A stretch of 64,000 bases of DNA from an uncultured Clostridia bacterium (lineage in GTDB: Bacteria; Bacillota; Clostridia; Lachnospirales; CAG-274): the NCBI GenBank assembly GCA_944384235.1, contig CALWSP010000006.1:62001-126000 (forward strand), given 5' to 3'. The position numbers were made by a program, and so were the translations under genes. Below the pieces are notes generated by a model. That model did no database searches. It worked only from the letters and a program-made list of their open reading frames with translations, and had not been told where the DNA came from. Of the stretch, positions 9,065 to 17,405 are shown in pieces; the first letter of the stretch is position 1; each line of letters opens with the position of its first letter.

Positions 9065-9127
9065 TATATCTACAATATTCTACTTAAAACCACAAATAAT
9101 ATCTAACTTTTTTGTATAAAAATCTAC

Positions 9128-9156
9128 TTGCAATTTAATTTTTTCTATGTTATAAT
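9128..9156 (+). promoter_or_regulatory. Promoter of rpmE
   Basis: TTGCAA (9128-9133), 17-bp spacer, TATAAT (9151-9156). Start of transcription expected near 9163. Confidence 0.85.
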
Positions 9157-9162
9157 TTTAAT

Positions 9163-9210
9163 GTTGTAAAAGGTCGGGATGCCAAAATGTATCCCAATAT
9201 ATATGAAAGA
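9163..9210 (+). promoter_or_regulatory. rpmE 5' leader, candidate L31 autoregulatory element
   Basis: A ~58-nt leader lies between the predicted start and ATG 9221. It contains GGGAT-gccaaaatgt-ATCCC, a small hairpin just before the ribosome binding site. Leader RNAs that bind L31 are known in Firmicutes as a class; whether this one belongs to it needs a covariance search. Confidence 0.35.
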
Positions 9211-9220
9211 GGTGTAAGTA

Positions 9221-9424
9221 ATGAAGGAAGGTATCCATCCAGAATATTACCAAACAAAAGTTACTTGTAACTGTGGTAATGAATTCGTTATTGGTTCAAC
9301 TAAAGAAGAAATCAGAGTAGAAGTATGTTCTAAATGTCACCCATTCTACACTGGTAGCCAGAAGCTTCTTCTTGACGCTGGTGGTAGAGTTGACAAGTTC
9401 AACAAGAAATACAATAGACAGTAA
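9221..9424 (+). CDS. rpmE: 50S ribosomal protein L31 (zinc form)
   Basis: A 67-residue ribosomal protein. It has the zinc-binding cysteines CNCG (~16-18) and CSKCHPF (~36-39), marking the C+ type (RpmE, not the zinc-independent paralogue YtiA). RBS AGAGGTG. Codon usage is richer in GGT, AAG and CTT than that of its neighbours, as expected for a highly expressed gene. It stands alone between its own promoter and terminator. Confidence 0.98.
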   Translation: MKEGIHPEYYQTKVTCNCGNEFVIGSTKEEIRVEVCSKCHPFYTGSQKLLLDAGGRVDKFNKKYNRQ

Positions 9425-9428
9425 TTCA

Positions 9429-9463
9429 AAAAATGTTCTGACAAAGTCAGAACATTTTTTATT
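9429..9463. terminator. Bidirectional terminator between rpmE and the Ca2+ ATPase gene
   Basis: AATGTTCTGAC-aaa-GTCAGAACATTTTTT: an 11-bp perfect stem flanked by A and T runs, placed between two convergent genes. Confidence 0.9.
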
Positions 9464-9464
9464 T

Positions 9465-11939
9465 TCACTCCCCTATAAACTTTTTCTCTATCTCACACAC
9501 TAAAATTGGCACAAAACTTAAAGCAAAAACTATTCCCCACTGTGGCAAATTAAGGCTGTATGTCCCAAATATACCATTCATATACTCAGGTGCAACAACT
9601 AAATACTGTAAAAACACTCCTAAAATTAAAGCTCCAACTAAATATATGTTCTTAAAAATATGTATCTTAAAAACACTTTTTTCACTTCTCATATTAAAAG
9701 AATGTATAAGTTGAGATATGCTTAATGTTGAAAAACATAAGGTTCTAGCAATGTCCAACCTCCCAAACATAAACTTTCCAATAGCAAAAGCTAAAAGGGA
9801 TAAAGCCCCTATCATAATTCCCTCTAAAATTATTCTTCCATATAAATCTTTTTCCTTTCTGCTCCCAACCATTATATCTTTATCTACTATGTCAACACCT
9901 AATGCAACCGCAGGCAAACTGTCTGTAACAAGGTTCACCCAAAGCAACTGAACAGGTAATAAAGGAACACTAAACCCCATTACAACTGCTAAAAATATAA
10001 CAATTATCTCGCCTATATTTGACGATAATAAAAAATGTATAACCTTTAAAATGTTTTCATATATTCCTCTACCCTCTTTAATCGCCTCAACAATTGTGTT
10101 AAAGTTGTCGTCAGCTAAAACAATGTCACTAGCCTGCCTTGCAACCTCTGTTCCGTTCCCACCCATAGCGCAACCAATGTTTGCAAGCTTTATAGATGGT
10201 GCGTCGTTAATTCCATCTCCAGCAAAGGCAACTATTTCCCCTTGGCTTTTTAACTCGTTCACTATTCTGTACTTGTCCTCAGGAGTAACTCTAGCATATA
10301 TTGAACACTCTCTAACAGCTTTAGAAAACTCTTTTGCCCCCATATTTTTTATTTCATTTCCAGTTAAAACACTTGAATTTATACCTATTTCGTTTGCAAT
10401 AGCTTTTGCTGTAACTCCATTATCCCCCGTAATCATTATAGTTCTTATCCCTGCTAATTTACACACTTCAACAGACTTCGAAACACCGTTTCTTGGCCTG
10501 TCAGCAAGTGCAATAAGCCCAACAAACTCAAAATCTCTTTCGTTTTTAACAATTGTTGAGGAAGCTTTTTTTGCAACACCCATAACTCTAAGCCCTTTTG
10601 AGGCTAGAGTTTCAGCTTCTTTTAATATCTTGTTGCCATATACATTTCTACATATTTTTAAAATTTCTTCTATTGCACCTTTAGAAATAGCTAAATAATC
10701 TCCTTTAACTTTGTGAACAGTTGTCATAAGCCTTCTCTCAGATGTAAAGGGAATTTCAAACACTCTTGGCATAAATAGCTCTAATTCCTCTTTGTCAAAT
10801 CCCCTTTCCTTTGCTCCCCTAACAATGCCTATCTCAGTAGCTTCTCCTTTTTTTAAACTTGCATCACAACAAAGGCAAGCTAACTTTATAGCTTCATCGT
10901 TGCTAGAATAACAAAGTGTCATTTTGTTTTCAGTTATAGTTCCTGTCTTGTCGCTACAAATAATTGTAGCATTTCCTAAAGCCTCAACAGCAGATAATTT
11001 TTTAACAATAGCGTTTTTCTTTGCCATTTTTTGAACACCAATAGCTAAAACAATTGTTATAACTGCCGTAAGCCCCTCTGGTATAGCTGCAACAGCAAGG
11101 CTAATTGATGTCATAAACATTTTAAAAGCTGAAAACCCTCTAAAAACACCTATACAAAAAATTGTTATACAAATAAAAATTGCTCCAATTCCTAAATTTC
11201 TTCCAAGCTTGTCTAACTTTTTTTGTAAAGGAGTTAGTTCTTCTTTAACTTTAAGCATTGCAGAAATTTTTCCCATTTCACTTTCTTTTCCAGTTTCTGT
11301 AACAACAGCTTTGCATCTTCCCTGAACAACGCTTGAACCCATATATATCATATTTTTTCTCTCTGCTAAAGCCACTTCCCCTTTTAAAGTGGCCTCGCTT
11401 TTTTCAACGCCCACAACTTCTCCAGTCAAAAGAGATTCGTCTGTTTTAAGGCTCATAGCCTCAATAATTCTGCAATCAGCTGGAATAATATCTCCCGATT
11501 CTAAAACTATAATATCCCCTTTAACAAGGTTTTCTGCATCTATTTCAATTTCTTCCCCGCCTCTAATAACTTTTGCCTTTGGCATAGACATTTTTTTTAA
11601 AGCATCAATTGCATTGTCTGCTCTAAACTCTTGTATAGTTCCAATTATGCCGTTAAAAATAACAATCACACCAATAACAATGCTGTCTATAAAATCGTTG
11701 CCACCAGAATATATCTCTGCCAATGCACTAATAATTGAAGCAGCAATTAAAATAATAACCATAAAATCTTTAAACTGCGATAGAAACCTTAAAATAATTG
11801 GCTTTCTTTTTTCAGTTTCCAAAACATTTTTTCCATCTCTTTTAAGCCTTTCTGTAGCTACATTATAATCCAGCCCGTTGTTAATACTTGTTTTTAACTC
11901 TTTAATAACCTGTCTTATATCCTCGTTGTAGTATCTCAT
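9465..11939 (-). CDS. Calcium-transporting P-type ATPase
   Basis: An 824-residue P2-type cation ATPase pumping Ca2+ out of the cell at the expense of ATP. It has an N-terminal cation-ATPase domain (1-~70), actuator loop with LTGE (~171-174), membrane helix M4 with the ion-binding motif AAIPEGL (~284-290), phosphorylation site SDKTGTIT with Asp330, nucleotide-binding domain, hinge GDGINDAPSIK, and C-terminal helices with NLVTDSLPAVALG. The length is at the short end for the SERCA/PMCA family of bacteria (YloB-like). ATG 11939 has an AAGGAGGTAAAAT site. Monocistronic by position, convergent with rpmE. Mg2+ or Mn2+ as substrate is less likely given the PEGL/NLVTD motifs. Confidence 0.9.
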   Translation of the reverse strand: MRYYNEDIRQVIKELKTSINNGLDYNVATERLKRDGKNVLETEKRKPIILRFLSQFKDFMVIILIAASIISALAEIYSGGNDFIDSIVIGVIVIFNGIIGTIQEFRADNAIDALKKMSMPKAKVIRGGEEIEIDAENLVKGDIIVLESGDIIPADCRIIEAMSLKTDESLLTGEVVGVEKSEATLKGEVALAERKNMIYMGSSVVQGRCKAVVTETGKESEMGKISAMLKVKEELTPLQKKLDKLGRNLGIGAIFICITIFCIGVFRGFSAFKMFMTSISLAVAAIPEGLTAVITIVLAIGVQKMAKKNAIVKKLSAVEALGNATIICSDKTGTITENKMTLCYSSNDEAIKLACLCCDASLKKGEATEIGIVRGAKERGFDKEELELFMPRVFEIPFTSERRLMTTVHKVKGDYLAISKGAIEEILKICRNVYGNKILKEAETLASKGLRVMGVAKKASSTIVKNERDFEFVGLIALADRPRNGVSKSVEVCKLAGIRTIMITGDNGVTAKAIANEIGINSSVLTGNEIKNMGAKEFSKAVRECSIYARVTPEDKYRIVNELKSQGEIVAFAGDGINDAPSIKLANIGCAMGGNGTEVARQASDIVLADDNFNTIVEAIKEGRGIYENILKVIHFLLSSNIGEIIVIFLAVVMGFSVPLLPVQLLWVNLVTDSLPAVALGVDIVDKDIMVGSRKEKDLYGRIILEGIMIGALSLLAFAIGKFMFGRLDIARTLCFSTLSISQLIHSFNMRSEKSVFKIHIFKNIYLVGALILGVFLQYLVVAPEYMNGIFGTYSLNLPQWGIVFALSFVPILVCEIEKKFIGE

Positions 11940-12028
11940 ATTTTACCTCCTTGTAAAATGTCATATTCAAATATATGCGTACAAGCACAAAACTATAACC
12001 TAATCATATTCTTAATAGAGGTGGTAAA

Positions 12029-12580
12029 ATGTTAGAAATTATTACATTGTCAATAATACTTTCAATAGACGCTCTCTTTTTTGGAATAAGCCTTGGAATA
12101 AATAATATAAAGCTCCCTAAACGCTCTCTTTTTTCAATGACAATAACAGGCTTAGTAATAGTTTTAGGAGCTGTTGAACTTGGAGATATGCTTTATACAA
12201 TTTTACCAAGTGCAAAAATTTTTGGTGGCATACTTTTAATAGGAATAGGCATTTTTTTAGCAAGTGATACTAAAAACAAAAATTCAATAAAAACTATGCT
12301 TGACAATCCTAAAACAACAGATATAAATAATAATGGTGTAATTGAAGTTCCAGAGGCAATAGCAATCTCTCTAGCTCTTTCAATAGATTCCTTTGCAGTT
12401 GTAACTGGAACAGCATATTTAGGATACTTTTTCCCTTTTGTTATTATGCTTATGCAGTTTGTCTTTTTAATCTTAGGAAATATTTTAGGCAAAAAAATAA
12501 AGCCTAATATAAAAGGCAAATACATTGCCATTATATCAGGCGTTATCATTATAATAATAGGCTTTAAACAACTTATCTAA
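12029..12580 (+). CDS. ytaF: Sporulation membrane protein YtaF (MntP-like fold)
   Basis: A 183-residue membrane protein with six predicted helices in two halves related to the MntP manganese exporter family. Conserved acidic helix motifs occur twice: SIDALFFGISLG near the start and SLALSIDSFAVVTG in the second half. Between them is the YtaF hallmark segment LDNPKTTDINNNGVIEVPEA. In Bacillus ytaF is a sporulation gene of unclear transport function. RBS AGAGGTGG. Its last 8 bp overlap the 3' end of the convergent pseudokinase gene. Confidence 0.85.
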   Translation: MLEIITLSIILSIDALFFGISLGINNIKLPKRSLFSMTITGLVIVLGAVELGDMLYTILPSAKIFGGILLIGIGIFLASDTKNKNSIKTMLDNPKTTDINNNGVIEVPEAIAISLALSIDSFAVVTGTAYLGYFFPFVIMLMQFVFLILGNILGKKIKPNIKGKYIAIISGVIIIIIGFKQLI

Positions 12581-13829
12581 TAATTGAAAGTATACCTGAG
12601 CCAGACTCCACATCATCTTTAGGTATGCTTTCTGTTTCTTCTTCAGATGTTGTTTCTGTTTCTTCTTCAGTCCCAAAAATTTCAAATATACTCTTGTTTG
12701 TATCTGGTATAGCCTCAGTTGAAATTTCTTCTTCAATTTTTTTCTTATCGTCAACATCTTTTTTAGCAAACAAAAATTCCACAGCCACAACCACAACACT
12801 TATAACAACAATAGCTATAACCCCATATATAAAAGCATAAAACCAGAAATCCTTATTTTTTCCTTTTTGAACATCTTCTTTGCTAATACTTTTTTTCTTA
12901 GGGCTTTCTTTAACTTTTAAATTAATTTCCTCGTAAAATTCTTTAACGCTACTTGTCCTGTTTTTTTCGTCAATAGCTAAAGCTTTCATAATAGCATCGC
13001 CAATGTTTTTGCTAATATCTACATATCTAAAATCTCTTAAAGTGTCGTTTTCGCTTCTAGCCACTGCTGTAATAGGAATAATGTTTGTTGTCATTTCATA
13101 AAAAATAGCACCTAAAGAATATATATCAACTTTTGTAGTTAGCTTTTCCCCTCTTTTGTACTGCTCTAAAGGGGAGTACCCTTCGTTTGTATAAACTGGT
13201 ATAATTCTTGACATATACCCACAAAAACTAAAAGAAGTAAAAACAATTTTGTTGTTTCTGCTGTCAATAAATATAGTTTCTGGAGTAAGGTTTCCGTGAA
13301 TAATTCCCAAGTTGTGAATAGGCTCTAAAGCTTTTAAAGTAGATGAAATTAACTTTTTAACATAACTTTCGTTAATGTCATAATCCCCGTCAATAATTTC
13401 AGCAAAAGAAACGCCTTCAACAACTCTCCTAACAACATAAAAAGTGTTGTTTTCTTCAAACCCAGCTATAATATCTGTATGTTCTATTTCTAAAAGGTCA
13501 CTACACTCGTCAATAAAAGCATTTAAACCAGATAAATACTTGTTTTTGTTATGTTCTTCAAATACAACTTCTAGCTTGTTTTTCTCTCTTTTACAAATTG
13601 AAATAGGAAGAAATTCATCAATAAAAACTTTCTCGTTTTTTTCTTCATCAAAAGCATTGTAAGTAACAAAAATGCTATTTGCCTCTAAAACACAACCAAG
13701 TTCATATCTATTAAATAAAATAGTTCTAGGAGCTAAATGCCTTTTTTCAACTGTTTCCATAACTTGCTTTTTGTTGCAAAAAGGGCAAATTTCAGAATTT
13801 ATTTCTTTCATACAGCTAATACATCTCAT
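12573..13829 (-). CDS. Zinc-ribbon, membrane-anchored pseudokinase (Ser/Thr kinase fold without catalytic residues)
   Basis: A 418-residue protein. Residues 3-18 form a zinc ribbon (CISC...CPFC); 41-305 follow the bacterial Ser/Thr kinase fold; 329-354 is a membrane helix; the tail is acidic (Glu/Thr/Ser). The fold is recognisable from GYSPLEQY (activation segment end) and KVDIYSLGAIFYEM (helix F). The catalytic residues are gone: the VAIK lysine position reads VFIDEF (Asp71), HRD reads HGN (178-180) in IIHGNLTPETIF, and the DFG position reads SFS (199-201); the glycine-rich loop is also lost. It is therefore probably a binding or scaffold protein, not an active kinase. RBS AGGTG before ATG 13829. 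Confidence 0.8.
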   Translation of the reverse strand: MRCISCMKEINSEICPFCNKKQVMETVEKRHLAPRTILFNRYELGCVLEANSIFVTYNAFDEEKNEKVFIDEFLPISICKREKNKLEVVFEEHNKNKYLSGLNAFIDECSDLLEIEHTDIIAGFEENNTFYVVRRVVEGVSFAEIIDGDYDINESYVKKLISSTLKALEPIHNLGIIHGNLTPETIFIDSRNNKIVFTSFSFCGYMSRIIPVYTNEGYSPLEQYKRGEKLTTKVDIYSLGAIFYEMTTNIIPITAVARSENDTLRDFRYVDISKNIGDAIMKALAIDEKNRTSSVKEFYEEINLKVKESPKKKSISKEDVQKGKNKDFWFYAFIYGVIAIVVISVVVVAVEFLFAKKDVDDKKKIEEEISTEAIPDTNKSIFEIFGTEEETETTSEEETESIPKDDVESGSGILSIIR

Positions 13830-13950
13830 AACTACACCTCCACTATGAAATTTTATTATATCACTTTTTTCTTAAAATTCAATATATTTAATAATTGTTT
13901 AAAAAAATATTTGTTCACAAAAAGTTTACAAATAAATTCCTTAATTTTTC

Positions 13951-13979
13951 TTTACTTTTTTATTAATATATTGTATAAT
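13951..13979 (+). promoter_or_regulatory. Promoter of the candidate small RNA
   Basis: TTTACT (13951-13956), 17-bp spacer, TATAAT (13974-13979); start expected near 13986. Confidence 0.65.
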
Positions 13980-13985
13980 AAATTT

Positions 13986-14100
13986 ATCAACAGGGGAAAC
14001 CCTTAATAAACTTTTAGTTTATATTAAATTTGCCAAACTCTATTATTCATATACAACTCTCCAAACAAAAGGTAGCAATCTCCACGCTACCTTTTGTTGT
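13986..14100 (+). ncRNA. Candidate small RNA, ~115 nt, between own promoter and terminator
   Basis: The 345-bp gap between the pseudokinase gene and recQ contains a complete small transcription unit: the promoter at 13951-13979, a hairpin GGGG-aaa-CCC near 13992-14001, a second hairpin TTAATAAAC-tttta-GTTTATATTAA, an unstructured AU-rich stretch, and a 12-bp perfect terminator stem at 14066-14098. No reading frame with a ribosome binding site is present. recQ has its own promoter further on, so this is unlikely to be only a recQ leader. I do not recognise it as a known riboswitch. Confidence 0.5.
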
Positions 14101-14104
14101 CTTT
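14062..14104 (+). terminator. Terminator of the candidate small RNA
   Basis: ACAAAAGGTAGC-aatctccac-GCTACCTTTTGT, a 12-bp perfect stem followed by a T-rich tail (TTGTCTTT). Confidence 0.75.
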
Positions 14105-14112
14105 AAAATCAT

Positions 14113-14140
14113 TTGACTTTTTCCTAAAACATTATATAAT
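14113..14140 (+). promoter_or_regulatory. Promoter of recQ
   Basis: TTGACT (14113-14118), 16-bp spacer, TATAAT (14135-14140); a ~28-nt leader precedes ATG 14175. Confidence 0.75.
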
Positions 14141-14174
14141 TAAACTATAAATCAATAATTTATAGAGGTAAAAT

Positions 14175-15629
14175 ATGCTAAATATATTAGAACAAGTCTT
14201 TGGTTACAAAAGTTTTAGAAAAGGTCAAGAACAAATAGTTTCAAATCTAATATCTGGAAAAGATGTGCTTGCTGTAATGCCAACAGGCGCAGGAAAATCA
14301 ATTTGCTATCAAGTCCCTGCCCTTAAACTAGATGGAATTACAATCGTTGTTTCTCCCCTAATCTCCCTTATGGTAGACCAAGTTAGAACCTTAAGACAAT
14401 ACGGCGTAAAAGCAGCATATTTTAACTCTCTACTCTCCCCCTCAAACTACTATAAAGCTATTAATTTAGCAAAAAAATATACCTATAAAATAATATATGT
14501 AGCCCCAGAAAGGTTAAATACAGAAACATTTTTAAACTTTGCAAAAAGCGTAAACATTTCAATTGTGGCAATTGATGAAGCTCATTGCATTTCTCAATGG
14601 GGGCACGATTTTAGGCCAAGCTATTTAAACATAATAGACTTTATAAACCAGCTTCCAAAACGCCCAATAATTGGTGCTTTCACAGCCACTGCAACTGATA
14701 AAGTAAAAAAAGATATAATATCTTCTCTTTCCCTAAATAACCCCTTCACCTTAACAACTGGCTATAATAGAGAAAATCTATATTTTTCAGTTTTAAGAAA
14801 TAAAGATAAAAAGTTTGAACTTTTCAAAATTTTAAACCAAAACCAAAATAGCAGTATAATAATATATTGTAACTCAAGAAAAAATGTAGATGAATTAACA
14901 GATATTTTGCTTTTCAAAAAATATAAAGCAACAAAATATCACGCAGGTCTTGAAGATAGTGAAAGAAATGTAAACCAAGAAAAATTCATTCAAGGCGATT
15001 GTAACATTATGATTGCCACAAATGCCTTTGGTATGGGAATAGACAAACCCGATGTTAGAGTTGTTGTCCACTATAATATGCCTCTTAGTATGGAAGGCTA
15101 CTACCAAGAAGCTGGCAGAGCTGGTAGAGATGGCGAAAAATCAGAATGTATCCTCTTATATAACTATCAAGACTATACAACAAATAAATTTTTAATTAAT
15201 CTAGTTAAAGATAATGAAGATTTAACAGAAGAAGAAAAAGACGATATAATAGCTAAAGAAATGTATAAACTAGATAGAATTCGTTCCTACTGCTTAACAA
15301 ATAGATGTCTACGAGAATACATTTTAAAATACTTTGGCGAAAAATCAACCTCTACTTGCTCAAGTTGTGGAAATTGCCTTGGGGAAATAACTCAAGATGT
15401 AAAACAGTTTAATAATAATAAAGAATTGTTTAATAAACTAAAAGCAATAACAAGAGAAATTGCAAAACACGAAAGAATTCCAACTTACGCCGTCTTAAAC
15501 GACTCTGTTCTTTTAAATATGAGTGTTAAAAGGCCTAAAACCCTTGAAGATATGAAGTCAATATCTGGTATGGGTGCTTTTAAAATCAAAAAATATGGTC
15601 ATATTTATTTAAGAATTATAAATGAATAA
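14175..15629 (+). CDS. recQ: ATP-dependent DNA helicase RecQ (short form without winged-helix domain)
   Basis: A 484-residue superfamily 2 helicase that unwinds DNA 3'-5' in recombination and repair. Motif I is PTGAGKSICYQ (~37-47), motif II is DEAH (in AIDEAHCISQWGHDF), motif III is FTATAT, and motif VI is YYQEAGRAGRDG. The zinc cysteines follow (NRCLR...TCSSCGNC). The winged-helix RQC domain that normally comes next is absent; the protein passes after a short linker to a C-terminal HRDC-like domain (~420-484, KLKAITREIAKHERIPTYAV). RBS AGAGGT. The short length resembles RecS-type RecQ of Bacillus, though here an HRDC remains. Confidence 0.9.
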   Translation: MLNILEQVFGYKSFRKGQEQIVSNLISGKDVLAVMPTGAGKSICYQVPALKLDGITIVVSPLISLMVDQVRTLRQYGVKAAYFNSLLSPSNYYKAINLAKKYTYKIIYVAPERLNTETFLNFAKSVNISIVAIDEAHCISQWGHDFRPSYLNIIDFINQLPKRPIIGAFTATATDKVKKDIISSLSLNNPFTLTTGYNRENLYFSVLRNKDKKFELFKILNQNQNSSIIIYCNSRKNVDELTDILLFKKYKATKYHAGLEDSERNVNQEKFIQGDCNIMIATNAFGMGIDKPDVRVVVHYNMPLSMEGYYQEAGRAGRDGEKSECILLYNYQDYTTNKFLINLVKDNEDLTEEEKDDIIAKEMYKLDRIRSYCLTNRCLREYILKYFGEKSTSTCSSCGNCLGEITQDVKQFNNNKELFNKLKAITREIAKHERIPTYAVLNDSVLLNMSVKRPKTLEDMKSISGMGAFKIKKYGHIYLRIINE

Positions 15630-15639
15630 TTTTAAAATT

Positions 15640-15655
15640 TGTTGCAAATACAACA
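15640..15655 (+). promoter_or_regulatory. Candidate Crp/Fnr-family operator upstream of hcp
   Basis: TGTTG-N6-CAACA is a perfect palindrome in the 5-6-5 format of Crp/Fnr sites. A -10-like TATATTAT lies at 15677-15684 with no good -35, so the transcription start would be near 15690 and the palindrome centre near -42, the class II activator position. Hcp genes are often controlled by Crp/Fnr-type nitrosative-stress regulators (HcpR). Confidence 0.45.
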
Positions 15656-15743
15656 GACTTCTAAAATTACTTGTGTTATATTATCTTTGTAAATGACGCA
15701 AATAATTAATTTTAATATAAAAAGTAATTTAGGAGGAATAAAT

Positions 15744-17363
15744 ATGGAAAACAAAATGTTTTGCTATCAATGTCAAGAAACTGCTGCTTGCAAAGGCTGT
15801 ACACAAGTTGGTGTTTGTGGAAAAAAACCTGACACAGCTTTCTTGCAAGACAAATTAATTTATGTAACAAAAGGCTTGGCTCAAGTCACAACTGCTCTTA
15901 GAAAAGAAAATAAAGAAATAAAAAAAGATGTAAACTACCTTGTAATTGAAAACCTTTTTGTAACAATTACAAACGCAAACTTTGATAATACAGATATTAA
16001 AAATTATATTACAAAAACAATTGCTTTAAGAGATGAACTTCTTTCTTCTTTAGATGACACTTCTTCTTTAGGCGATGAAGCTAAGTGGCACGAAGGTATG
16101 AACGAAGATAAAATTGGCGTTTTAGCAACTGAAAACGAAGATATTCGCTCTTTAAAAGAACTTATCACATACGGCCTTAAAGGTATGGCTGCATATCTTC
16201 ACCACGCAGCAGCTTTAAACTACTACGATGAAAACATCGATAAGTTTTTACAAGAAAGCCTTGCAAAAATAACTGACGAAAATGCAACTGCTGATGAGTT
16301 AGTGGCTTTAGCCCTTGAAACAGGTAAGTTTGGTGTAAACACAATGGCTTTGCTTGACACAGCAAATACATCAAGCTTTGGTAACCCAGAAATTTCAAAA
16401 GTTAATATTGGTGTAGGCAATAGACCTGGCATTTTAGTTTCAGGCCACGACCTTCACGACCTTGAAATGCTTTTAGAACAAACAAAAGATAGTGGAATCG
16501 ACATTTACACTCACTCTGAAATGCTCCCAGCTCACTACTATCCAGAATTAAAGAAATATACTCACCTTGTTGGTAACTATGGTAACGCTTGGTGGAAACA
16601 AAAAGAAGAATTTGAGTCCTTTAATGGTCCAATTCTTTTAACAACAAACTGCCTTGTTCCACCTCTTGAAAGCTATAAAGACCGTATCTTCACTACTGGT
16701 GCAGTAGGTTTTGAAGGCTGTAAATATATTTCTGCTGATGAAAATGGTTATAAAGACTTTAGTGAAATAATCAATCTTGCAAAAACATCAAACCCACCAA
16801 CAGAAATTGAAACTGGCGAAATAATCGGTGGCTTTGCACATAACCAAGTTTTAGCCTTAGCAGATAAGGTTGTAGATGCAGTTAAATCTGGTGCAATTAA
16901 GAAATTTGTTGTTATGGCTGGTTGTGATGGTAGAAGTAAAGCTAGAAACTACTACACAGACTTTGCTAAAGCTCTTCCAAACGACACAGTAATTTTAACA
17001 GCAGGTTGTGCAAAATATAAATATAATAAACTTGACTTAGGCGATATTGGCGGAATTCCAAGAGTTTTAGATGCAGGCCAATGTAATGACTCTTACTCCC
17101 TTGCTTTAATTGCTTTAAAACTTAAAGAAGTATTTGGCCTTAATGACATTAACGAGTTGCCAATTGTTTATAACATTGCTTGGTATGAGCAAAAGGCAGT
17201 AATTGTTTTACTTGCTTTACTCCACTTAGGTGTTAAAAATATCCACTTAGGTCCAACACTTCCAGGCTTTTTATCCCCAAATGTTGCTAAAGTTTTAGTT
17301 GATAACTTTGGAATTGGTGGAATATCCACAGTAGAAGAAGACATTAAAAACTTAATAGGTTAA
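15744..17363 (+). CDS. hcp: Hydroxylamine reductase / hybrid cluster protein
   Basis: A 539-residue iron-sulfur protein with a proximal 4Fe-4S cluster and the hybrid Fe-S-O cluster. It is thought to protect anaerobes by reducing nitric oxide or hydroxylamine. The N-terminal cysteine motif is [20 protein letters not shown], matching Desulfovibrio Hcp in spacing. Further hybrid-cluster ligand segments are visible: [36 protein letters not shown] and [11 protein letters not shown]. An in-frame ATG at 15693 lacks a ribosome binding site; ATG 15744 has TAGGAGGAA, so it is chosen. It is a single-gene unit with a strong terminator. Confidence 0.96.
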   Translation: MENKMFCYQCQETAACKGCTQVGVCGKKPDTAFLQDKLIYVTKGLAQVTTALRKENKEIKKDVNYLVIENLFVTITNANFDNTDIKNYITKTIALRDELLSSLDDTSSLGDEAKWHEGMNEDKIGVLATENEDIRSLKELITYGLKGMAAYLHHAAALNYYDENIDKFLQESLAKITDENATADELVALALETGKFGVNTMALLDTANTSSFGNPEISKVNIGVGNRPGILVSGHDLHDLEMLLEQTKDSGIDIYTHSEMLPAHYYPELKKYTHLVGNYGNAWWKQKEEFESFNGPILLTTNCLVPPLESYKDRIFTTGAVGFEGCKYISADENGYKDFSEIINLAKTSNPPTEIETGEIIGGFAHNQVLALADKVVDAVKSGAIKKFVVMAGCDGRSKARNYYTDFAKALPNDTVILTAGCAKYKYNKLDLGDIGGIPRVLDAGQCNDSYSLALIALKLKEVFGLNDINELPIVYNIAWYEQKAVIVLLALLHLGVKNIHLGPTLPGFLSPNVAKVLVDNFGIGGISTVEEDIKNLIG

Positions 17364-17365
17364 TA

Positions 17366-17405
17366 AATAAAAACCCCTTTACAAATGTAAAGGGGTTTTT
17401 ATTTA
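17366..17405. terminator. Bidirectional terminator between hcp and the flippase gene
   Basis: AAAAACCCCTTTA-caaatg-TAAAGGGGTTTTT, symmetric, with A and T runs. It overlaps the stop codon of the convergent gene. Confidence 0.9.

Noticed and set aside
11940-12028. Manganese (yybP-ykoY) riboswitch between the Ca2+ ATPase gene and ytaF
   Set aside because: The gap is only 89 bp and shows no such aptamer.
13986-14064. c-di-GMP or preQ1 riboswitch in the candidate small RNA
   Set aside because: It lacks the conserved GCAAAGCC-type and AACCCTC-type core sequences, and recQ has its own promoter downstream.
15693-15743. Longer N-terminus of Hcp from ATG 15693
   Set aside because: No ribosome binding site there; ATG 15744 has AGGAGG and gives the family's usual start.
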